64,000 nt of DNA from Acidimicrobiia bacterium. Lineage in GTDB: Bacteria; Actinomycetota; Acidimicrobiia; Acidimicrobiales; Bin134. Made by a program: the position numbers and the translations under genes. The notes beneath the pieces were generated by a model. It was not told the origin of the DNA, ran no database searches, and was given only the letters and a program-made list of their open reading frames with translations. Where the stretch lies: the NCBI GenBank assembly GCA_022826705.1, contig JAJDUJ010000026.1, positions 1 to 64,000 of the forward strand, given 5' to 3'. This document shows, one piece after another, positions 27,921 to 36,854 of the stretch; the stretch's first letter is position 1; every line of letters begins with the position of its first letter.

Positions 27921-29236
27921 GTGGTCCAGTGTTGGCTAGCGGCAACCAGTTCATGGGCGATGGAGTCGGCGGTTTCGACGGTCTCGGCTTCCACCATGAT
28001 TCGGATGACGGGCTCGGTTCCGGAGGGGCGAACTAAGACTCGGCCGCGGGAACCAAGGATCTTCTCAGCATCAGCCACGGCGGCCGACATGCGGTCGGAG
28101 TCGATGGATTCGGGGTCGATGGGTACGTTGTGGAGCACTTGGGGCATCTTGGTCATGGCTTCGGTGGCTAGGTCGTGCAAGGGCATTTCTCGGCGGGCAA
28201 CAACTTCGAGGAGCTGCAAGGCGGTGACCAGGCCGTCGCCGGTGGTGGCCAGGGAGGGGAAGATCACATGGCCCGACTGCTCGCCGCCCAGCCCCCAGTC
28301 GCCGTCTTGCAGCGCCGCCCACACGTGGCGGTCGCCCACCGGTGTGGTCACCACGTGGATGCCCCGCTGGGCCATGGCTCGGTGAAATCCCAAGTTCGTC
28401 ATCACCGTAACCACCACGGTGTTGCCCGGGAGCTGACCCCGTTGATGGCGGTCGACCGCGCAGATGGCGATGATCTGATCGCCGTCGACGAGTTCGCCGG
28501 TGTGGTCCACAGCCAGCACTCGGTCGGCATCACCGTCGAAAGTGAGCCCCAAGTCGGCATTCTGCTCGCGAACGGCCTGGGCGACTGCCTCTGGATGGGT
28601 AGAGCCACAGTGGCGATTGATGTTTCGGCCATCGGGCTCAGCATTGATCACGGTGACGGTCACATTGTGCGCTTGGAGTGGGCCGGGAAGGACGGCAGTG
28701 GCTGACCCGTGGGCTGCGTCCACCACAACGTGGAGGTTGCGTCCGTCGAAGTGAGCGGTGCTGGCTACCGCGTCCTGGTACTTCTGCAACAGTCCCGATC
28801 CATCGGAAGTTCGTTGGGGAGTGCCAATAATGGACACCGTGCTGCGGTTGGCATCGTCCAAAGCTGACTCCAGTGCGGCCTGGATTTTGTCGTCCAGCTT
28901 TCGGCCACCGGGGCTGAATAGCTTGACGCCGTTGTCTGACCATGGGTTGTGCGATGCCGAGACCACCGCGCCTGGGGTGTGATCGTGAGCTGCGGCCCAG
29001 GCCACCGCCGGGGTGGGAGCCACCCCCATATCAACAGTGGAAACTCCGACTGCGCTGAAGCCAGCGGCTAAGGCGGCGGCAAAATCGGGGCTGGATTCCC
29101 GAGTGTCGCGCCCGATGACCACGGGAGTTGAGGGGTTGAGAACTTCAGCAGCCGCTTGGGCCAGCGCGATGACGTCGTCGGGAAGGAGCTCTTTGTAGGC
29201 TCGACCCCGAATCCCGTCGGTTCCAAAGCGCAGCAC
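27911..29236 (-). CDS. glmM: Phosphoglucosamine mutase
   Basis: Converts glucosamine-6-phosphate to glucosamine-1-phosphate on the way to UDP-GlcNAc. The 441-residue protein has the phosphoserine loop SASHNPWSDNG (Ser95), metal-binding DGDADR, sugar-binding GGEQSGH and phosphate-binding RPSGTEPVIRI. The GlmM-specific start FGTDGIRG is present. It lies 31 bases after rpsI in transcription order and upstream of the glmS-like gene with the secreted-protein gene in between on the other strand. Confidence 0.97.
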   Translation of the reverse strand: MLRFGTDGIRGRAYKELLPDDVIALAQAAAEVLNPSTPVVIGRDTRESSPDFAAALAAGFSAVGVSTVDMGVAPTPAVAWAAAHDHTPGAVVSASHNPWSDNGVKLFSPGGRKLDDKIQAALESALDDANRSTVSIIGTPQRTSDGSGLLQKYQDAVASTAHFDGRNLHVVVDAAHGSATAVLPGPLQAHNVTVTVINAEPDGRNINRHCGSTHPEAVAQAVREQNADLGLTFDGDADRVLAVDHTGELVDGDQIIAICAVDRHQRGQLPGNTVVVTVMTNLGFHRAMAQRGIHVVTTPVGDRHVWAALQDGDWGLGGEQSGHVIFPSLATTGDGLVTALQLLEVVARREMPLHDLATEAMTKMPQVLHNVPIDPESIDSDRMSAAVADAEKILGSRGRVLVRPSGTEPVIRIMVEAETVETADSIAHELVAASQHWTTYP

Positions 29237-29267
29237 TGAACTCAGCCCCTGGCCGCGGGGATCCGGC

Positions 29268-29660
29268 CTAGCGCTTGGAGTACTGAGGTGCCTTGCGGGC
29301 CTTCTTCAGGCCGTACTTCTTGGATTCCTTCTTGCGGTCGTCACGGGTCAGGAATCCCGCCTGCTTGAGGGTTTCCCGCAACTCGGGGTCGAGTGCAACC
29401 AAACCCCGTGCGATACCCAGTCGCAAAGCCCCGGCCTGCCCATTGGCCCCGCCTCCGTGCATGTTCACGTCGATGTCGTAAACCTCGGCGGTGTTGGTGA
29501 GCTGGAGAGGCTCCATGAATGCCATCCGGTGACTTCGGGAGGGGAAGTAGTCTTCGGCTTGGCGGCCGTTGACGGTCACTTGGCCAGTGCCGTGGCGGAA
29601 TCCGACCCGGGCCACAGCCCGCTTGCGTCGTCCGGTGGCCTGGGTCAAAGGAACGGACAT
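29268..29660 (-). CDS. rpsI: 30S ribosomal protein S9
   Basis: The 130-residue S9 has the typical ATGRRKRAVARV start and the basic KKARKAPQYSKR tail that reaches the P-site tRNA. ATG at 29660 shares its A with the rplM stop (TGATG), so rplM and rpsI are coupled. A TTG three bases upstream would add one residue. Confidence 0.98.
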   Translation of the reverse strand: MSVPLTQATGRRKRAVARVGFRHGTGQVTVNGRQAEDYFPSRSHRMAFMEPLQLTNTAEVYDIDVNMHGGGANGQAGALRLGIARGLVALDPELRETLKQAGFLTRDDRKKESKKYGLKKARKAPQYSKR

Positions 29661-30118
29661 CAAGAGTCTCCGATGTGGGATCGGGCCCCGGCGATCTCCA
29701 AGGGCAGGGGCTTCTGGGCTTCATGGGGATGGGCCGGACCGGCGTACACCTTGAGCTTGCGGAGCATTTGGCGGCCCAAGCGGTTCTTGGGGAGCATCCC
29801 CTTCACCGTGCGGCGCACGGTCTCGGCGGGTTGGGTTTCCAGCATGTGCCCGTAGCTGGTTTGGTGCAGACCACCGGGATAGCCGGAATGACGGTACACC
29901 TGCTTGTCGGCGGCCTTGTTGCCGGTGAGCACCACCTTGTCGGCATTCACGATGATCACGTGGTCGCCGGTATCGAGATGAGGCGTGAACTCTGGCTTGT
30001 GCTTGCCCCTCAGCACGCGGGCCACTTCGGTGGCCATGCGACCGAGAATGAGGCCCTCAGCGTCGACAACATGCCACGCGCGTTCAATGTCCTTGGTTTT
30101 CGGGGAGTAAGTGGGCAT
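29660..30118 (-). CDS. rplM: 50S ribosomal protein L13
   Basis: The 152-residue L13 begins [20 protein letters not shown] as in other actinobacteria and contains [15 protein letters not shown] and [29 protein letters not shown] at 30118 is preceded by AAGGAAAG. The frame stays open upstream to a GTG that overlaps the truA stop, but that extension is not family-like. Confidence 0.98.
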   Translation of the reverse strand: MPTYSPKTKDIERAWHVVDAEGLILGRMATEVARVLRGKHKPEFTPHLDTGDHVIIVNADKVVLTGNKAADKQVYRHSGYPGGLHQTSYGHMLETQPAETVRRTVKGMLPKNRLGRQMLRKLKVYAGPAHPHEAQKPLPLEIAGARSHIGDS

Positions 30119-30151
30119 CGGCTTTCCTTCAGACGCGATACCGGAAAAGCA

Positions 30152-30181
30152 ATGATACGGCCCGAACCAGCGAAGTGACAA
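30152..30181 (-). promoter_or_regulatory. Candidate promoter of rplM-rpsI
   Basis: On the minus strand TTGTCA and TATCAT are separated by 18 bases, each five of six to consensus, and lie 34 bases before the rplM start in the truA-rplM gap. This would allow L13/S9 expression apart from the upstream alpha cluster. Confidence 0.5.
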
Positions 30182-30210
30182 CTGCCCCAACGAGTGTCTG
30201 GCCAGAGGGT

Positions 30211-30960
30211 TCACGAGTAGGAAACCGACCAGAGGCAAAGGCCATGGGGTGGGGCCAGGTTGGGAACGCCGGAGCGGTCTTTCGCCGCCAAGATGGCGGC
30301 CATGGCCTCGGGAGAGCGGCGGCCCGCGCCGATGTCCACCAAGGTCCCGGTAATGGAGCGAACCATCTGGTGGCAGAAGGAGGAGGCCTCGATCTCGAAG
30401 CGCAACAGGTCTTGATCGGCTCGTTGCCAACCCGCCCGATACACCACACGCACCCGGGACTTCTCCGTGCCGTCGGCGGTGTGCTGTCGGCGGCAAAACG
30501 AGGTGAAGTCGTGTTCGCCCACGATGGCAGCGGCAGCCGCGTTCATTTTGCCCACGTCCAGCGGGTGGGAAATGTGCCAGGCAGTGTCGGCCATGAACGG
30601 ATCAGGCACTTCCCGATTCAGAATTGAGTAGCGGTAGGTGCGGCTGGTGGCATCGAATCGCGCATCGAAGCTATCGGGAGCGGCTTCTAGAGCGCGGACC
30701 ACGATGGTCGGGCCCAGCATGCGGTTCACCGCAGTGCGGATGCGAAGAAGGTCGGCATCGTCGGGGGCTTCGAAGCTCACCACCTGTTCCCACGCATGGA
30801 CTCCGGTGTCGGTTCGGCCCGCGCACGTCAGATCAACTGATTGGCGCAAGCACCGGGTGAGGGCTTCGGTGAGGTCGCCGCCTATCGTGCGGACCCCTTC
30901 GTTGACCGCGAATCCGTGGAATGACCCGCCGTTGTAGGCGACCGTTGCTCGGACTCGCAT
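30211..30960 (-). CDS. truA: tRNA pseudouridine(38-40) synthase
   Basis: The 249-residue TruA has the catalytic aspartate in [14 protein letters not shown], plus [11 protein letters not shown] and [17 protein letters not shown]. It modifies uridines 38-40 in the anticodon stem. It occupies its usual place between rplQ and rplM. Confidence 0.97.
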   Translation of the reverse strand: MRVRATVAYNGGSFHGFAVNEGVRTIGGDLTEALTRCLRQSVDLTCAGRTDTGVHAWEQVVSFEAPDDADLLRIRTAVNRMLGPTIVVRALEAAPDSFDARFDATSRTYRYSILNREVPDPFMADTAWHISHPLDVGKMNAAAAAIVGEHDFTSFCRRQHTADGTEKSRVRVVYRAGWQRADQDLLRFEIEASSFCHQMVRSITGTLVDIGAGRRSPEAMAAILAAKDRSGVPNLAPPHGLCLWSVSYS

Positions 30961-30970
30961 GGTTGTCCGC

Positions 30971-31021
30971 CTACTCCCGTGGAGTTGGACGAGGCTTCAC
31001 CCTCGTCGCTATAACCCGCAC
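30971..31021 (-). other. Possible 16-codon micro-ORF echoing the truA start
   Basis: In the 76-base rplQ-truA gap a GTG starts VRVIATRVKPRPTPRE and stops ten bases before truA. The first six codons resemble the truA start (MRVRAT; 12 of 18 bases). The same stretch contains a hairpin, GACGAGG/CCTCGTC at 30988-31007, without a T-run. It may only be a decayed duplication. Confidence 0.2.
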
Positions 31022-31036
31022 GGCCGCTTGGTGAGG

Positions 31037-31390
31037 TTAGACCAGCTCGATGCGGGCCATGGGGGCGTTGTCGCCGTGGCGGGGCCCCAGCTTCAAGATG
31101 CGGGTGTAACCACCGGGCCGGTTGGCGTAGCGAGGGCCGATGTCCACCATCAGCTTGTCGGTGATCTCAGCGTCGCCCAACTGAGCCAAGATCTGGCGGT
31201 GGTTGTGCCGGCCGCCCTTTTTGGCCTTGGTGATCAGTTTTTCGGCCACCGGGCGCATGGCCTTGGCCTTGGCTTCGGTGGTGGTGATGCCCTCAGCGGC
31301 GATCAGGGACGCGACGAGGTTGGCCATCATCAGCTTTTGATGTTGCGAGCTTCCGCCGAAGCGGCGTCCTTTGCGTGGTCGTCCGGGCAT
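31037..31390 (-). CDS. rplQ: 50S ribosomal protein L17
   Basis: The 117-residue L17 starts [25 protein letters not shown], the normal RNA-binding N-terminus, and ends [15 protein letters not shown]. It follows rpoA by 14 bases, as in most bacteria. Confidence 0.98.
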   Translation of the reverse strand: MPGRPRKGRRFGGSSQHQKLMMANLVASLIAAEGITTTEAKAKAMRPVAEKLITKAKKGGRHNHRQILAQLGDAEITDKLMVDIGPRYANRPGGYTRILKLGPRHGDNAPMARIELV

Positions 31391-31404
31391 GGCGCTTCCT
31401 GCTT

Positions 31405-32346
31405 CTACGAGCGGGGTCCGGCCAGGGCAAGGCCTCGCTCGTCGAGCTTCTCGTTGACCTCGTCCAGCGACTTCTGGCCAAAGTTGGTGATGGCCAGCAA
31501 CTCGTCCTCGGTGCGGGCCAGCAACTCGCCGATCATGTTGATCTGCGCTCGCTTGAGGCAGTTGCGGGGCCGCTCGGAGAGCTCCAGGTCCTCGATGGGC
31601 AGATCCAAATCAGGAGCACCGGCCGGGGCGCTCCCCGCCTCGGCCATGCTCAGACCCTGGGGCTCGTCGCTCATCTCTTCCACCAACTGCACGAGGGTCC
31701 GCAGCGTGGCACCGGCGGAGGCCAGCGCTTCCTGGGGGGTGATGGAGCTGTCGGTCTCGATATCCAGCACCAGGCGGTCGAACTCAGTGGACTGCTCCAC
31801 CCGGGTGGGCTCGACGTTGTAGGCAACTCGACGCACGGGAGAGAAGATGGAGTCAATGGGGATTACGCCGATGGTGGAGTCCACTTTGTTGGTCTCCGCT
31901 GACACGTAGCCCCGACCCTTGGAAACCGTGATATCCATGGCCAAGCGCGCCTTGTCGTTCAGCCGGGCGATGACCAAATCGGGATTGAGCACCTCCACGT
32001 CGGGGTTGACCGACAGGCTCGCGCCGGTGACCTCGCCGGGCCCTCGCTGGTCGATGCGAAGCTCAACCGCGTCCTCGCTGTGGCATCGCAAGACGAGATC
32101 CTTCAAGTTCAAGATGATGTCGGTCACGTCCTCGGCCACGCCGGTGATCGTGTCGAATTCGTGAAGCGCGTCGTCGAAGCGAACTCGAATCACCGCAGCA
32201 CCTGGAATTGAAGACAGCAGGGCTCGGCGCAGAGAGTTTCCGAGGGTGTGTCCGAAGCCGGGCTCCAGGGGGCCAACGGCGAACTTCTGGCGGTTGTCTT
32301 CGAGCTCGGTAACCGACTCGACGGTGGGTCGTTGCATTACCAGCAT
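31405..32346 (-). CDS. rpoA: RNA polymerase subunit alpha
   Basis: The 313-residue alpha subunit has the N-terminal dimerisation domain ([38 protein letters not shown]-like [10 protein letters not shown]) and a C-terminal DNA-binding domain ([39 protein letters not shown]). The start MLVMQRPT lines up with actinobacterial homologs. GGGAGCC precedes it. Confidence 0.98.
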   Translation of the reverse strand: MLVMQRPTVESVTELEDNRQKFAVGPLEPGFGHTLGNSLRRALLSSIPGAAVIRVRFDDALHEFDTITGVAEDVTDIILNLKDLVLRCHSEDAVELRIDQRGPGEVTGASLSVNPDVEVLNPDLVIARLNDKARLAMDITVSKGRGYVSAETNKVDSTIGVIPIDSIFSPVRRVAYNVEPTRVEQSTEFDRLVLDIETDSSITPQEALASAGATLRTLVQLVEEMSDEPQGLSMAEAGSAPAGAPDLDLPIEDLELSERPRNCLKRAQINMIGELLARTEDELLAITNFGQKSLDEVNEKLDERGLALAGPRS

Positions 32347-32423
32347 GATCCGGCTCCCTCAGTTCTTGAGTTTGAAATGGTGATGGTCAACTTTGTCTTC
32401 AGATCGTGTTGCTTGACGGCGGT

Positions 32424-33041
32424 CTACTTGCTGTAGAGCTCGACGATGAGCTGCTCCCGAACCGGCACATCGATCTGCTCGCGCAGGGGGGCGTCTCGCA
32501 CGGTGGCCTCGAAGCCGTCGTCGCTCCGGCTCAGCCAGGCTGGCGGGGTGCGGTCGAGCACGTCGAGATTCCACCCCACCACGACCATTTCGCGGGCCTT
32601 ATCCCGCAGCGACAGCACATCGTCCTTGCGGAGCCGGTAGCTGGGGATGTTGACCCGGCGACCGTTCACGTTGATGTGGCCGTGGGAGACGAGTTGGCGG
32701 GCCTGGGGTCGGGTGGCGCCCCAGCCGAGGCGATACACCACGTTGTCTAGGCGCAGCTCCAGGAACCGCAGCATGTTCTCGCCGGTGACGCCCTTGTGGC
32801 GGGCCGCCTCCTTGAAGATGTTGCGGAACTGGCGCTCGTTCAGCCCGTAGGTGTAGCGAGCCTTCTGCTTCTCTTGGAGCTGGAGCAGATATTCCGACAC
32901 GTTGCCCCGACGGCGGGATCTTCCGTGTTCACCCGGGGGATAGGGACGGCGCTCCAGGGCGATGGTCTCACCCTTGGTGCCCCAAACATTCACCCCGAGG
33001 CGACGTGATACTCGAGATCGCGGACCGGTATAGCGAGACAT
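32424..33041 (-). CDS. rpsD: 30S ribosomal protein S4
   Basis: The 205-residue S4 is of the zinc-free type: MSRYTGPRSRVSRRLGVNVWG lacks the C-x-C-x-C zinc cluster. The S4 RNA-binding domain is LRLDNVVYRLGWGATRPQARQLVSHGHINVNGRRVNIPS. ATG at 33041 is one base after the rpsK stop. The 77-base gap to rpoA holds no clear element; a TTG frame there ending at the rpoA start looks accidental. Confidence 0.98.
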   Translation of the reverse strand: MSRYTGPRSRVSRRLGVNVWGTKGETIALERRPYPPGEHGRSRRRGNVSEYLLQLQEKQKARYTYGLNERQFRNIFKEAARHKGVTGENMLRFLELRLDNVVYRLGWGATRPQARQLVSHGHINVNGRRVNIPSYRLRKDDVLSLRDKAREMVVVGWNLDVLDRTPPAWLSRSDDGFEATVRDAPLREQIDVPVREQLIVELYSK

Positions 33042-33042
33042 G

Positions 33043-33441
33043 TCAAACCCTCCGCCGCTTTGCCGGGCGGCAGCCGTTATGGGGAATGGGGGTGACGTCT
33101 TTGATGCCAGTGATCTCGATGCCCACCCCCTGGAGCGAGCGGATGGCGGTCTCACGACCCGAGCCCGGGCCGCGGACATGCACGTCCACCTTGCGAATAC
33201 CGTGCTCCATGGCCTTGCGGCCCGCTTGCTCGGCGGCCATCTGCGCGGCGAATGGAGTGGACTTGCGGGATCCCTTGAATCCGACGTTTCCGGCCGAGGC
33301 CCATGAGATGACGTTTCCCTGTTGGTCGGCGATGGTCACGATGGTGTTGTTGAAGGAGCTCTTGATGTGAGCCACCCCGTAGGAGATGTTCTTGCGCTCC
33401 CGGCGGCGGGGCCGACGCCCTCCGGCTGATGGCTTGGCCAT
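33043..33441 (-). CDS. rpsK: 30S ribosomal protein S11
   Basis: The 132-residue S11 shows [30 protein letters not shown] and the C-terminal [18 protein letters not shown]. The ATG at 33441 shares its A with the TAA of a small open frame filling the gap to rpsM. Confidence 0.98.
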   Translation of the reverse strand: MAKPSAGGRRPRRRERKNISYGVAHIKSSFNNTIVTIADQQGNVISWASAGNVGFKGSRKSTPFAAQMAAEQAGRKAMEHGIRKVDVHVRGPGSGRETAIRSLQGVGIEITGIKDVTPIPHNGCRPAKRRRV

Positions 33442-33521
33442 TAGCGGCAATTCCTTTCCTGCTTCACTTCTTCATCAAGATGCCGCGCTGCCAATTGAAA
33501 CGGTCGCCTTTGGTGCCTCAT
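33441..33521 (-). other. Candidate 26-codon coupled micro-ORF between rpsM and rpsK
   Basis: ATG at 33521 overlaps the rpsM stop (ATGA), and the frame ends with TAA sharing its last base with the rpsK start (TAATG). The entire 76-base gap is therefore one small reading frame (starting [10 protein letters not shown], ending KQERNCR). The gap also repeats the 3' end of rpsM: 16 of 19 bases match between 33514-33532 and 33460-33478. It could be a real small protein, a reinitiation bridge or chance. Confidence 0.3.
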
Positions 33522-33898
33522 TTCTTCATCACCTTCTTCTTGCCGGCAACGGTCTTCTTCGGGCCCTTGCGGGTGCGAGCGTTGGTGTGGGTGCGCTGGC
33601 CGCGCACGGGAAGTCCCCGGCGGTGGCGCAGCCCCTGGTAGCAGCCGATCTCCATCTTGCGCTTGACATCCTGGCTGGTCTCTCGGCGGAGATCGCCTTC
33701 CACTCGCAGATTGCCCTCGATGTAGTTGCGCAGCTTGGCCACCTCTTCATCGGTGAGGTCGCGCAGTCGGGTGCTCTCATCAACCCCGGCTTGCACGCAC
33801 ACCTGCCGAGCCAGGGTCGGCCCAATGCCGTAGATGTAGGTGAGGGAGACCACGGTGCGCTTCTCCCGGGGGATGTCGACGCCGGCGATACGGGCCAT
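33518..33898 (-). CDS. rpsM: 30S ribosomal protein S13
   Basis: The 126-residue S13: [54 protein letters not shown] and a lysine-rich tail ending KKVMKK. It lies three bases after rpmJ. Confidence 0.98.
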   Translation of the reverse strand: MARIAGVDIPREKRTVVSLTYIYGIGPTLARQVCVQAGVDESTRLRDLTDEEVAKLRNYIEGNLRVEGDLRRETSQDVKRKMEIGCYQGLRHRRGLPVRGQRTHTNARTRKGPKKTVAGKKKVMKK

Positions 33899-33901
33899 CG
33901 C

Positions 33902-34015
33902 TCAGCCCTGCCTCTGCTTGTGACGGGGGTTGGAGCAGATCACCCGCACGCGCCCATGTCGGCGTATGACTCTGCACTTGTCACAGATTTTCTTGACGCT
34001 GGGGCGGACTTTCAC
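33902..34015 (-). CDS. rpmJ: 50S ribosomal protein L36
   Basis: A 37-residue zinc-ribbon protein starting at a [23 protein letters not shown], then [14 protein letters not shown]. Zinc ligands are Cys11, Cys14, Cys27 and His32, so this is the zinc-binding form. It lies between infA and rpsM with short gaps, its standard position. The small size makes it easy to miss. Confidence 0.96.
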   Translation of the reverse strand: MKVRPSVKKICDKCRVIRRHGRVRVICSNPRHKQRQG

Positions 34016-34028
34016 GGTGTCCTTTCGG

Positions 34029-34253
34029 TCATTTGTATCGGTAGGTGATTCGACCCCGCTGGAGGTCGTAGGGAGTCAACTCCACTTGGACCCGGTCGCC
34101 GGGGAGGATTCTGATGTAGTGCATCCGCATCTTGCCGGAGATGTGGGTCAGCACCTTGTGCCCGTTTTCGAGTTCGACTCGGAACATGGCATTGGGAAGA
34201 GACTCGGTAACTGTCCCTTCCATGATGATGGCGTCTTCCTTGTTTTTCGCCAA
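34029..34253 (-). CDS. infA: Translation initiation factor IF-1
   Basis: A 74-residue OB-fold protein: [20 protein letters not shown] and [25 protein letters not shown]. The start is a TTG at 34253 because it gives the normal IF-1 length and follows AGGAGAGG by six bases; the upstream in-frame ATG would add nine atypical residues. Confidence 0.97.
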   Translation of the reverse strand: MAKNKEDAIIMEGTVTESLPNAMFRVELENGHKVLTHISGKMRMHYIRILPGDRVQVELTPYDLQRGRITYRYK

Positions 34254-34332
34254 GGGCGACCTCTCCTGACGTCTTGGCAAGCTGGTGCGGCGAACCGCGC
34301 GAATAGCGGCCCACTACGTGAGCCGAACAGCT

Positions 34333-34361
34333 ATGCTATCTGGCCATTTCGACACGAACAA
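34333..34361 (-). promoter_or_regulatory. Candidate promoter of infA-rpmJ-rpsM cluster
   Basis: In the 112-base adk-infA gap TTGTTC and TAGCAT lie 17 bases apart on the minus strand. An internal promoter here would separate the alpha cluster from the spc cluster. No other element is apparent in the gap. Confidence 0.4.
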
Positions 34362-34365
34362 ACCG

Positions 34366-34923
34366 CTAGAGCCCGTCGATCACCTTGGTGAGGCGGGCGA
34401 ACACTTCGTCTTCAGTGCCCAGCCCGTCGACGACCGCGAGGCATTCCCGTCCCTCAAACCATTCCAGCAGTGGAGCAGTCTCGGCCTCATAGAGGGCGAG
34501 GCGGCGGTCGATGGCCTCGGTGGTGTCGTCGCCTCGGCCCCGGGCCAGCATTCGCTGGGTGACCTCGTCAATGGGAACGTCGAGGTTGATGGCCAAGTCG
34601 GGGCCGCTGCCCCCCAAGATCTCGGCCAGAGCGTCGGCCTGAGCGGTGGTGCGGGGGAAGCCGTCCAGCAGTACACCGTGGGCTTGAATGTCGTCGCTCG
34701 ACAGCCGCTCATCCACGATCCCGATCATGATGTCGTCGCCCACAAGGTCGCCGGCGTCCATCACCGCCTTGGCTCGCAGCCCCAACTCGGTGCCTGCGGC
34801 TACCGCGGCCCGCAGCATGTCGCCAGTGGAGACGTGGATCACCCCATAGCGTTCAGCTAGGAGCGCAGCCTGGGTTCCCTTGCCCGATCCCTGGCGGCCC
34901 AAGATGACCAGCACCAACGGCAT
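34366..34923 (-). CDS. adk: Adenylate kinase
   Basis: Interconverts ATP, AMP and ADP. The 185-residue enzyme has the P-loop GRQGSGKGTQ (more often GAPGAGKGTQ) and LLDGFPRTTAQADAL. The long LID domain is absent (RMLARGRGDDTTEAIDRRL), the short type normal in actinobacteria. Its ATG shares a base with the secY TAA (TAATG). Confidence 0.97.
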   Translation of the reverse strand: MPLVLVILGRQGSGKGTQAALLAERYGVIHVSTGDMLRAAVAAGTELGLRAKAVMDAGDLVGDDIMIGIVDERLSSDDIQAHGVLLDGFPRTTAQADALAEILGGSGPDLAINLDVPIDEVTQRMLARGRGDDTTEAIDRRLALYEAETAPLLEWFEGRECLAVVDGLGTEDEVFARLTKVIDGL

Positions 34924-36272
34924 TACTTCAAGAAGCCCTCGTAATTTCTCATCATGAGCTGGCTGTCGATCTGCTTCATGGTCTCAAGGGCCACACCCAC
35001 CGCAATGAGCACTGAGATGCCGCTGAAACTGTAGGCCGTTGCGCTCTGGCTGGGGATGTACTGGGAGAGGGCGATGGCGGGGATGACGGCCACCGCGGCA
35101 ATGAACAGCGCTCCGGGCAGTGTGATGCGAGACAGGATGCGGCCCAGATAGCGCTCGGTTTGGCGGCCGGGACGGATGCCGGGGATGAACCCGCCCTGCT
35201 TGCGGATCTGATCGGCCTGCTTGACCGGATCGAAGGTGATGGCAGTGTAGAAGTACGCGAATCCCACGATCATCAGGGCGAAGACGATCAAGTACACCGT
35301 GTCGGCGGGATCGCCCAAGTGGGTGTTTACCCAGCTCTGGACGCTCTCCCCCCAGGTGTTGTGGTCGGGGTTGGAGTCAGACGGCAGCACTGCCGACAGC
35401 AGGATGGGCAGATACAGAACCGAGCTGGCAAAGATGATCGGGATCACGCCCGACTGGTTCACCTTCAGCGGGATGTAGGTGCTTTGGCCGCCGGCCATGC
35501 GACGGCCCACCACCCGCTTGGCGAACTGCACCGGGATCTGCCGTTGGCCGTTTTCCACGAACACGATGGCCACTAGCAAGGCCAGGTACATGAGGGCGAT
35601 AACGAAGACCGCGCCCCAGCCTTCCGATGCCTTCACCAGGGAGAACTGGTTGGGAATGGTGGAGACCACCGAGGCGAAGATGATCAGCGACATTCCGTTG
35701 CCGATGCCCTTTTGGGTGATGAGCTCCCCCATCCACATCAACAGCGCGGTGCCGGCGGTGAGGGTGAGCACCACCAGGAACACTCGGGGGGCAGTGAAGT
35801 TGGGCAGCAGATCGATGGCCTGGTTGGCATTGCCGCCGGTGAGGCTGAGCCCGCCTCCACCGTTGTGGAACAGGAAGGAGAACGAGGTGGCCTGGATGAT
35901 GGCGATGGCGATGGTCAAATACCGGGTCCACTGGGTGATCTTGCGCTGGCCCACCGCCCCCTGGTTCTGCCATTGCTCGATGCGGGGAATCACCACGCCC
36001 AGCACCTGCATGATGATGGACGCGGTGATGTAGGGGAAGATTCCGAGGGCGAAGATGGCGAACTGCGACAAGGCGCCGCCGGAAAAGAAGTTCAGAAGTC
36101 CGGTGACACCTCCGGCATCGGCTTGGTTGCGAAGCTGGTCCACGGCATCGAGGTCGACGCCGGGGGAGGGGATGGCCACGCCGAGGCGGAATATCACCAG
36201 CATTGACAGCGTGAACAGGATCTTGTTCCGGAGGTCGGCAACCCGGAACATGTTGGTCACCCTAGTGAGCAC
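34923..36272 (-). CDS. secY: Protein translocase subunit SecY
   Basis: The 449-residue channel of the Sec translocon with ten membrane segments. Signature parts are FALGIFPYITASIIMQVL, QKGIGNGMSLIIFA and GGFIPGIRPGRQTERYL. The start is a GTG (VLTRVTNMFRVADLRNKILFT) with AAGGGG eight bases upstream. A near-copy of this start region lies 60 bases upstream. Confidence 0.98.
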   Translation of the reverse strand: MLTRVTNMFRVADLRNKILFTLSMLVIFRLGVAIPSPGVDLDAVDQLRNQADAGGVTGLLNFFSGGALSQFAIFALGIFPYITASIIMQVLGVVIPRIEQWQNQGAVGQRKITQWTRYLTIAIAIIQATSFSFLFHNGGGGLSLTGGNANQAIDLLPNFTAPRVFLVVLTLTAGTALLMWMGELITQKGIGNGMSLIIFASVVSTIPNQFSLVKASEGWGAVFVIALMYLALLVAIVFVENGQRQIPVQFAKRVVGRRMAGGQSTYIPLKVNQSGVIPIIFASSVLYLPILLSAVLPSDSNPDHNTWGESVQSWVNTHLGDPADTVYLIVFALMIVGFAYFYTAITFDPVKQADQIRKQGGFIPGIRPGRQTERYLGRILSRITLPGALFIAAVAVIPAIALSQYIPSQSATAYSFSGISVLIAVGVALETMKQIDSQLMMRNYEGFLK

Positions 36273-36332
36273 AGGAATTCCCCTTTTTTGCCCGAGACAC
36301 CGTCATGGTGCCTTCGTCACCCTGGTGAGCAC
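36262..36332 (-). other. Two chained micro-ORFs and a duplicated secY start
   Basis: 16 of 17 bases around the secY start (36256-36272) recur at 36316-36332 inside the 96-base rplO-secY gap. The copy begins GTG after a strong AAGGAG and codes for VLTRVTKAP, ending at 36303. Its TGA overlaps an ATG that opens MTVSRAKKGNSCAH, which stops at 36262, just inside secY. Ribosomes could therefore pass from rplO to secY through two short frames. Confidence 0.3.
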
Positions 36333-36368
36333 GACGACTCCTACTCCTTCGACCCTGTTGGGTTTCGG

Positions 36369-36854
36369 CTATCGGTTGGTAAGGGCGTTGCCCTTGGCCG
36401 GCGGCCGCCCGGTGAAGGGCTTGGGCAACACCTCCACGCTACCGCCTGCGGCAATGATGGCTGCTTTCGCCGACTCGGAGAAGCCGTGGGCCTTCACGGT
36501 GACGGCTCGGGTCAGCTCGCCGCGGCCCAGAACCTTGGCCAGAGCACCCTTGTGCAAGAGCCCGTGCTCATGCAGCACGTCCGGGGTGATCTCGTCCAGT
36601 TCCGTGGCCTCGATCACGTCGAGGTTGATGGCCTGATACTCCACTCGGAACGGGTTCTTGAATCCCCGCAGCTTGGGCACTCGGCGGGCCAGCGGCATCT
36701 GGCCGCCCTCGAATCCGACGGGGATCTTGCTCCGGGCCCGCTGACCCTTAGTTCCGCGGCCTGCGGTTTTGCCGCCCTTTCCGGCGATGCCCCGCGCTTT
36801 GCGCTGCGGCCGCTTGCGGGACCCCGGGGCCGGCTTCAGATCGTGAACCTTCAT
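36369..36854 (-). CDS. rplO: 50S ribosomal protein L15
   Basis: The 161-residue L15: MKVHDLKPAPGSRKRPQRKARG, GKGGKTAGRGTKGQRARS, FEGGQMPLARRVPKLRGF, and a C-terminal beta domain. Its ATG overlaps the stop of a small frame created by the 41-base duplication after rpmD. Confidence 0.98.
   Translation of the reverse strand: MKVHDLKPAPGSRKRPQRKARGIAGKGGKTAGRGTKGQRARSKIPVGFEGGQMPLARRVPKLRGFKNPFRVEYQAINLDVIEATELDEITPDVLHEHGLLHKGALAKVLGRGELTRAVTVKAHGFSESAKAAIIAAGGSVEVLPKPFTGRPPAKGNALTNR

Noticed and set aside
30119-30211. N-terminal extension of L13 from a GTG overlapping the truA stop
   Set aside because: The frame is open, but L13 homologs start at MPTY, and a good promoter-like sequence lies inside the extension.
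32347-32423. TTG-started 17-codon frame in the rpsD-rpoA gap ending TAATG at an internal rpoA ATG
   Set aside because: No copy of neighbouring sequence, weak start codon, and the true rpoA start is upstream of that ATG; probably chance.
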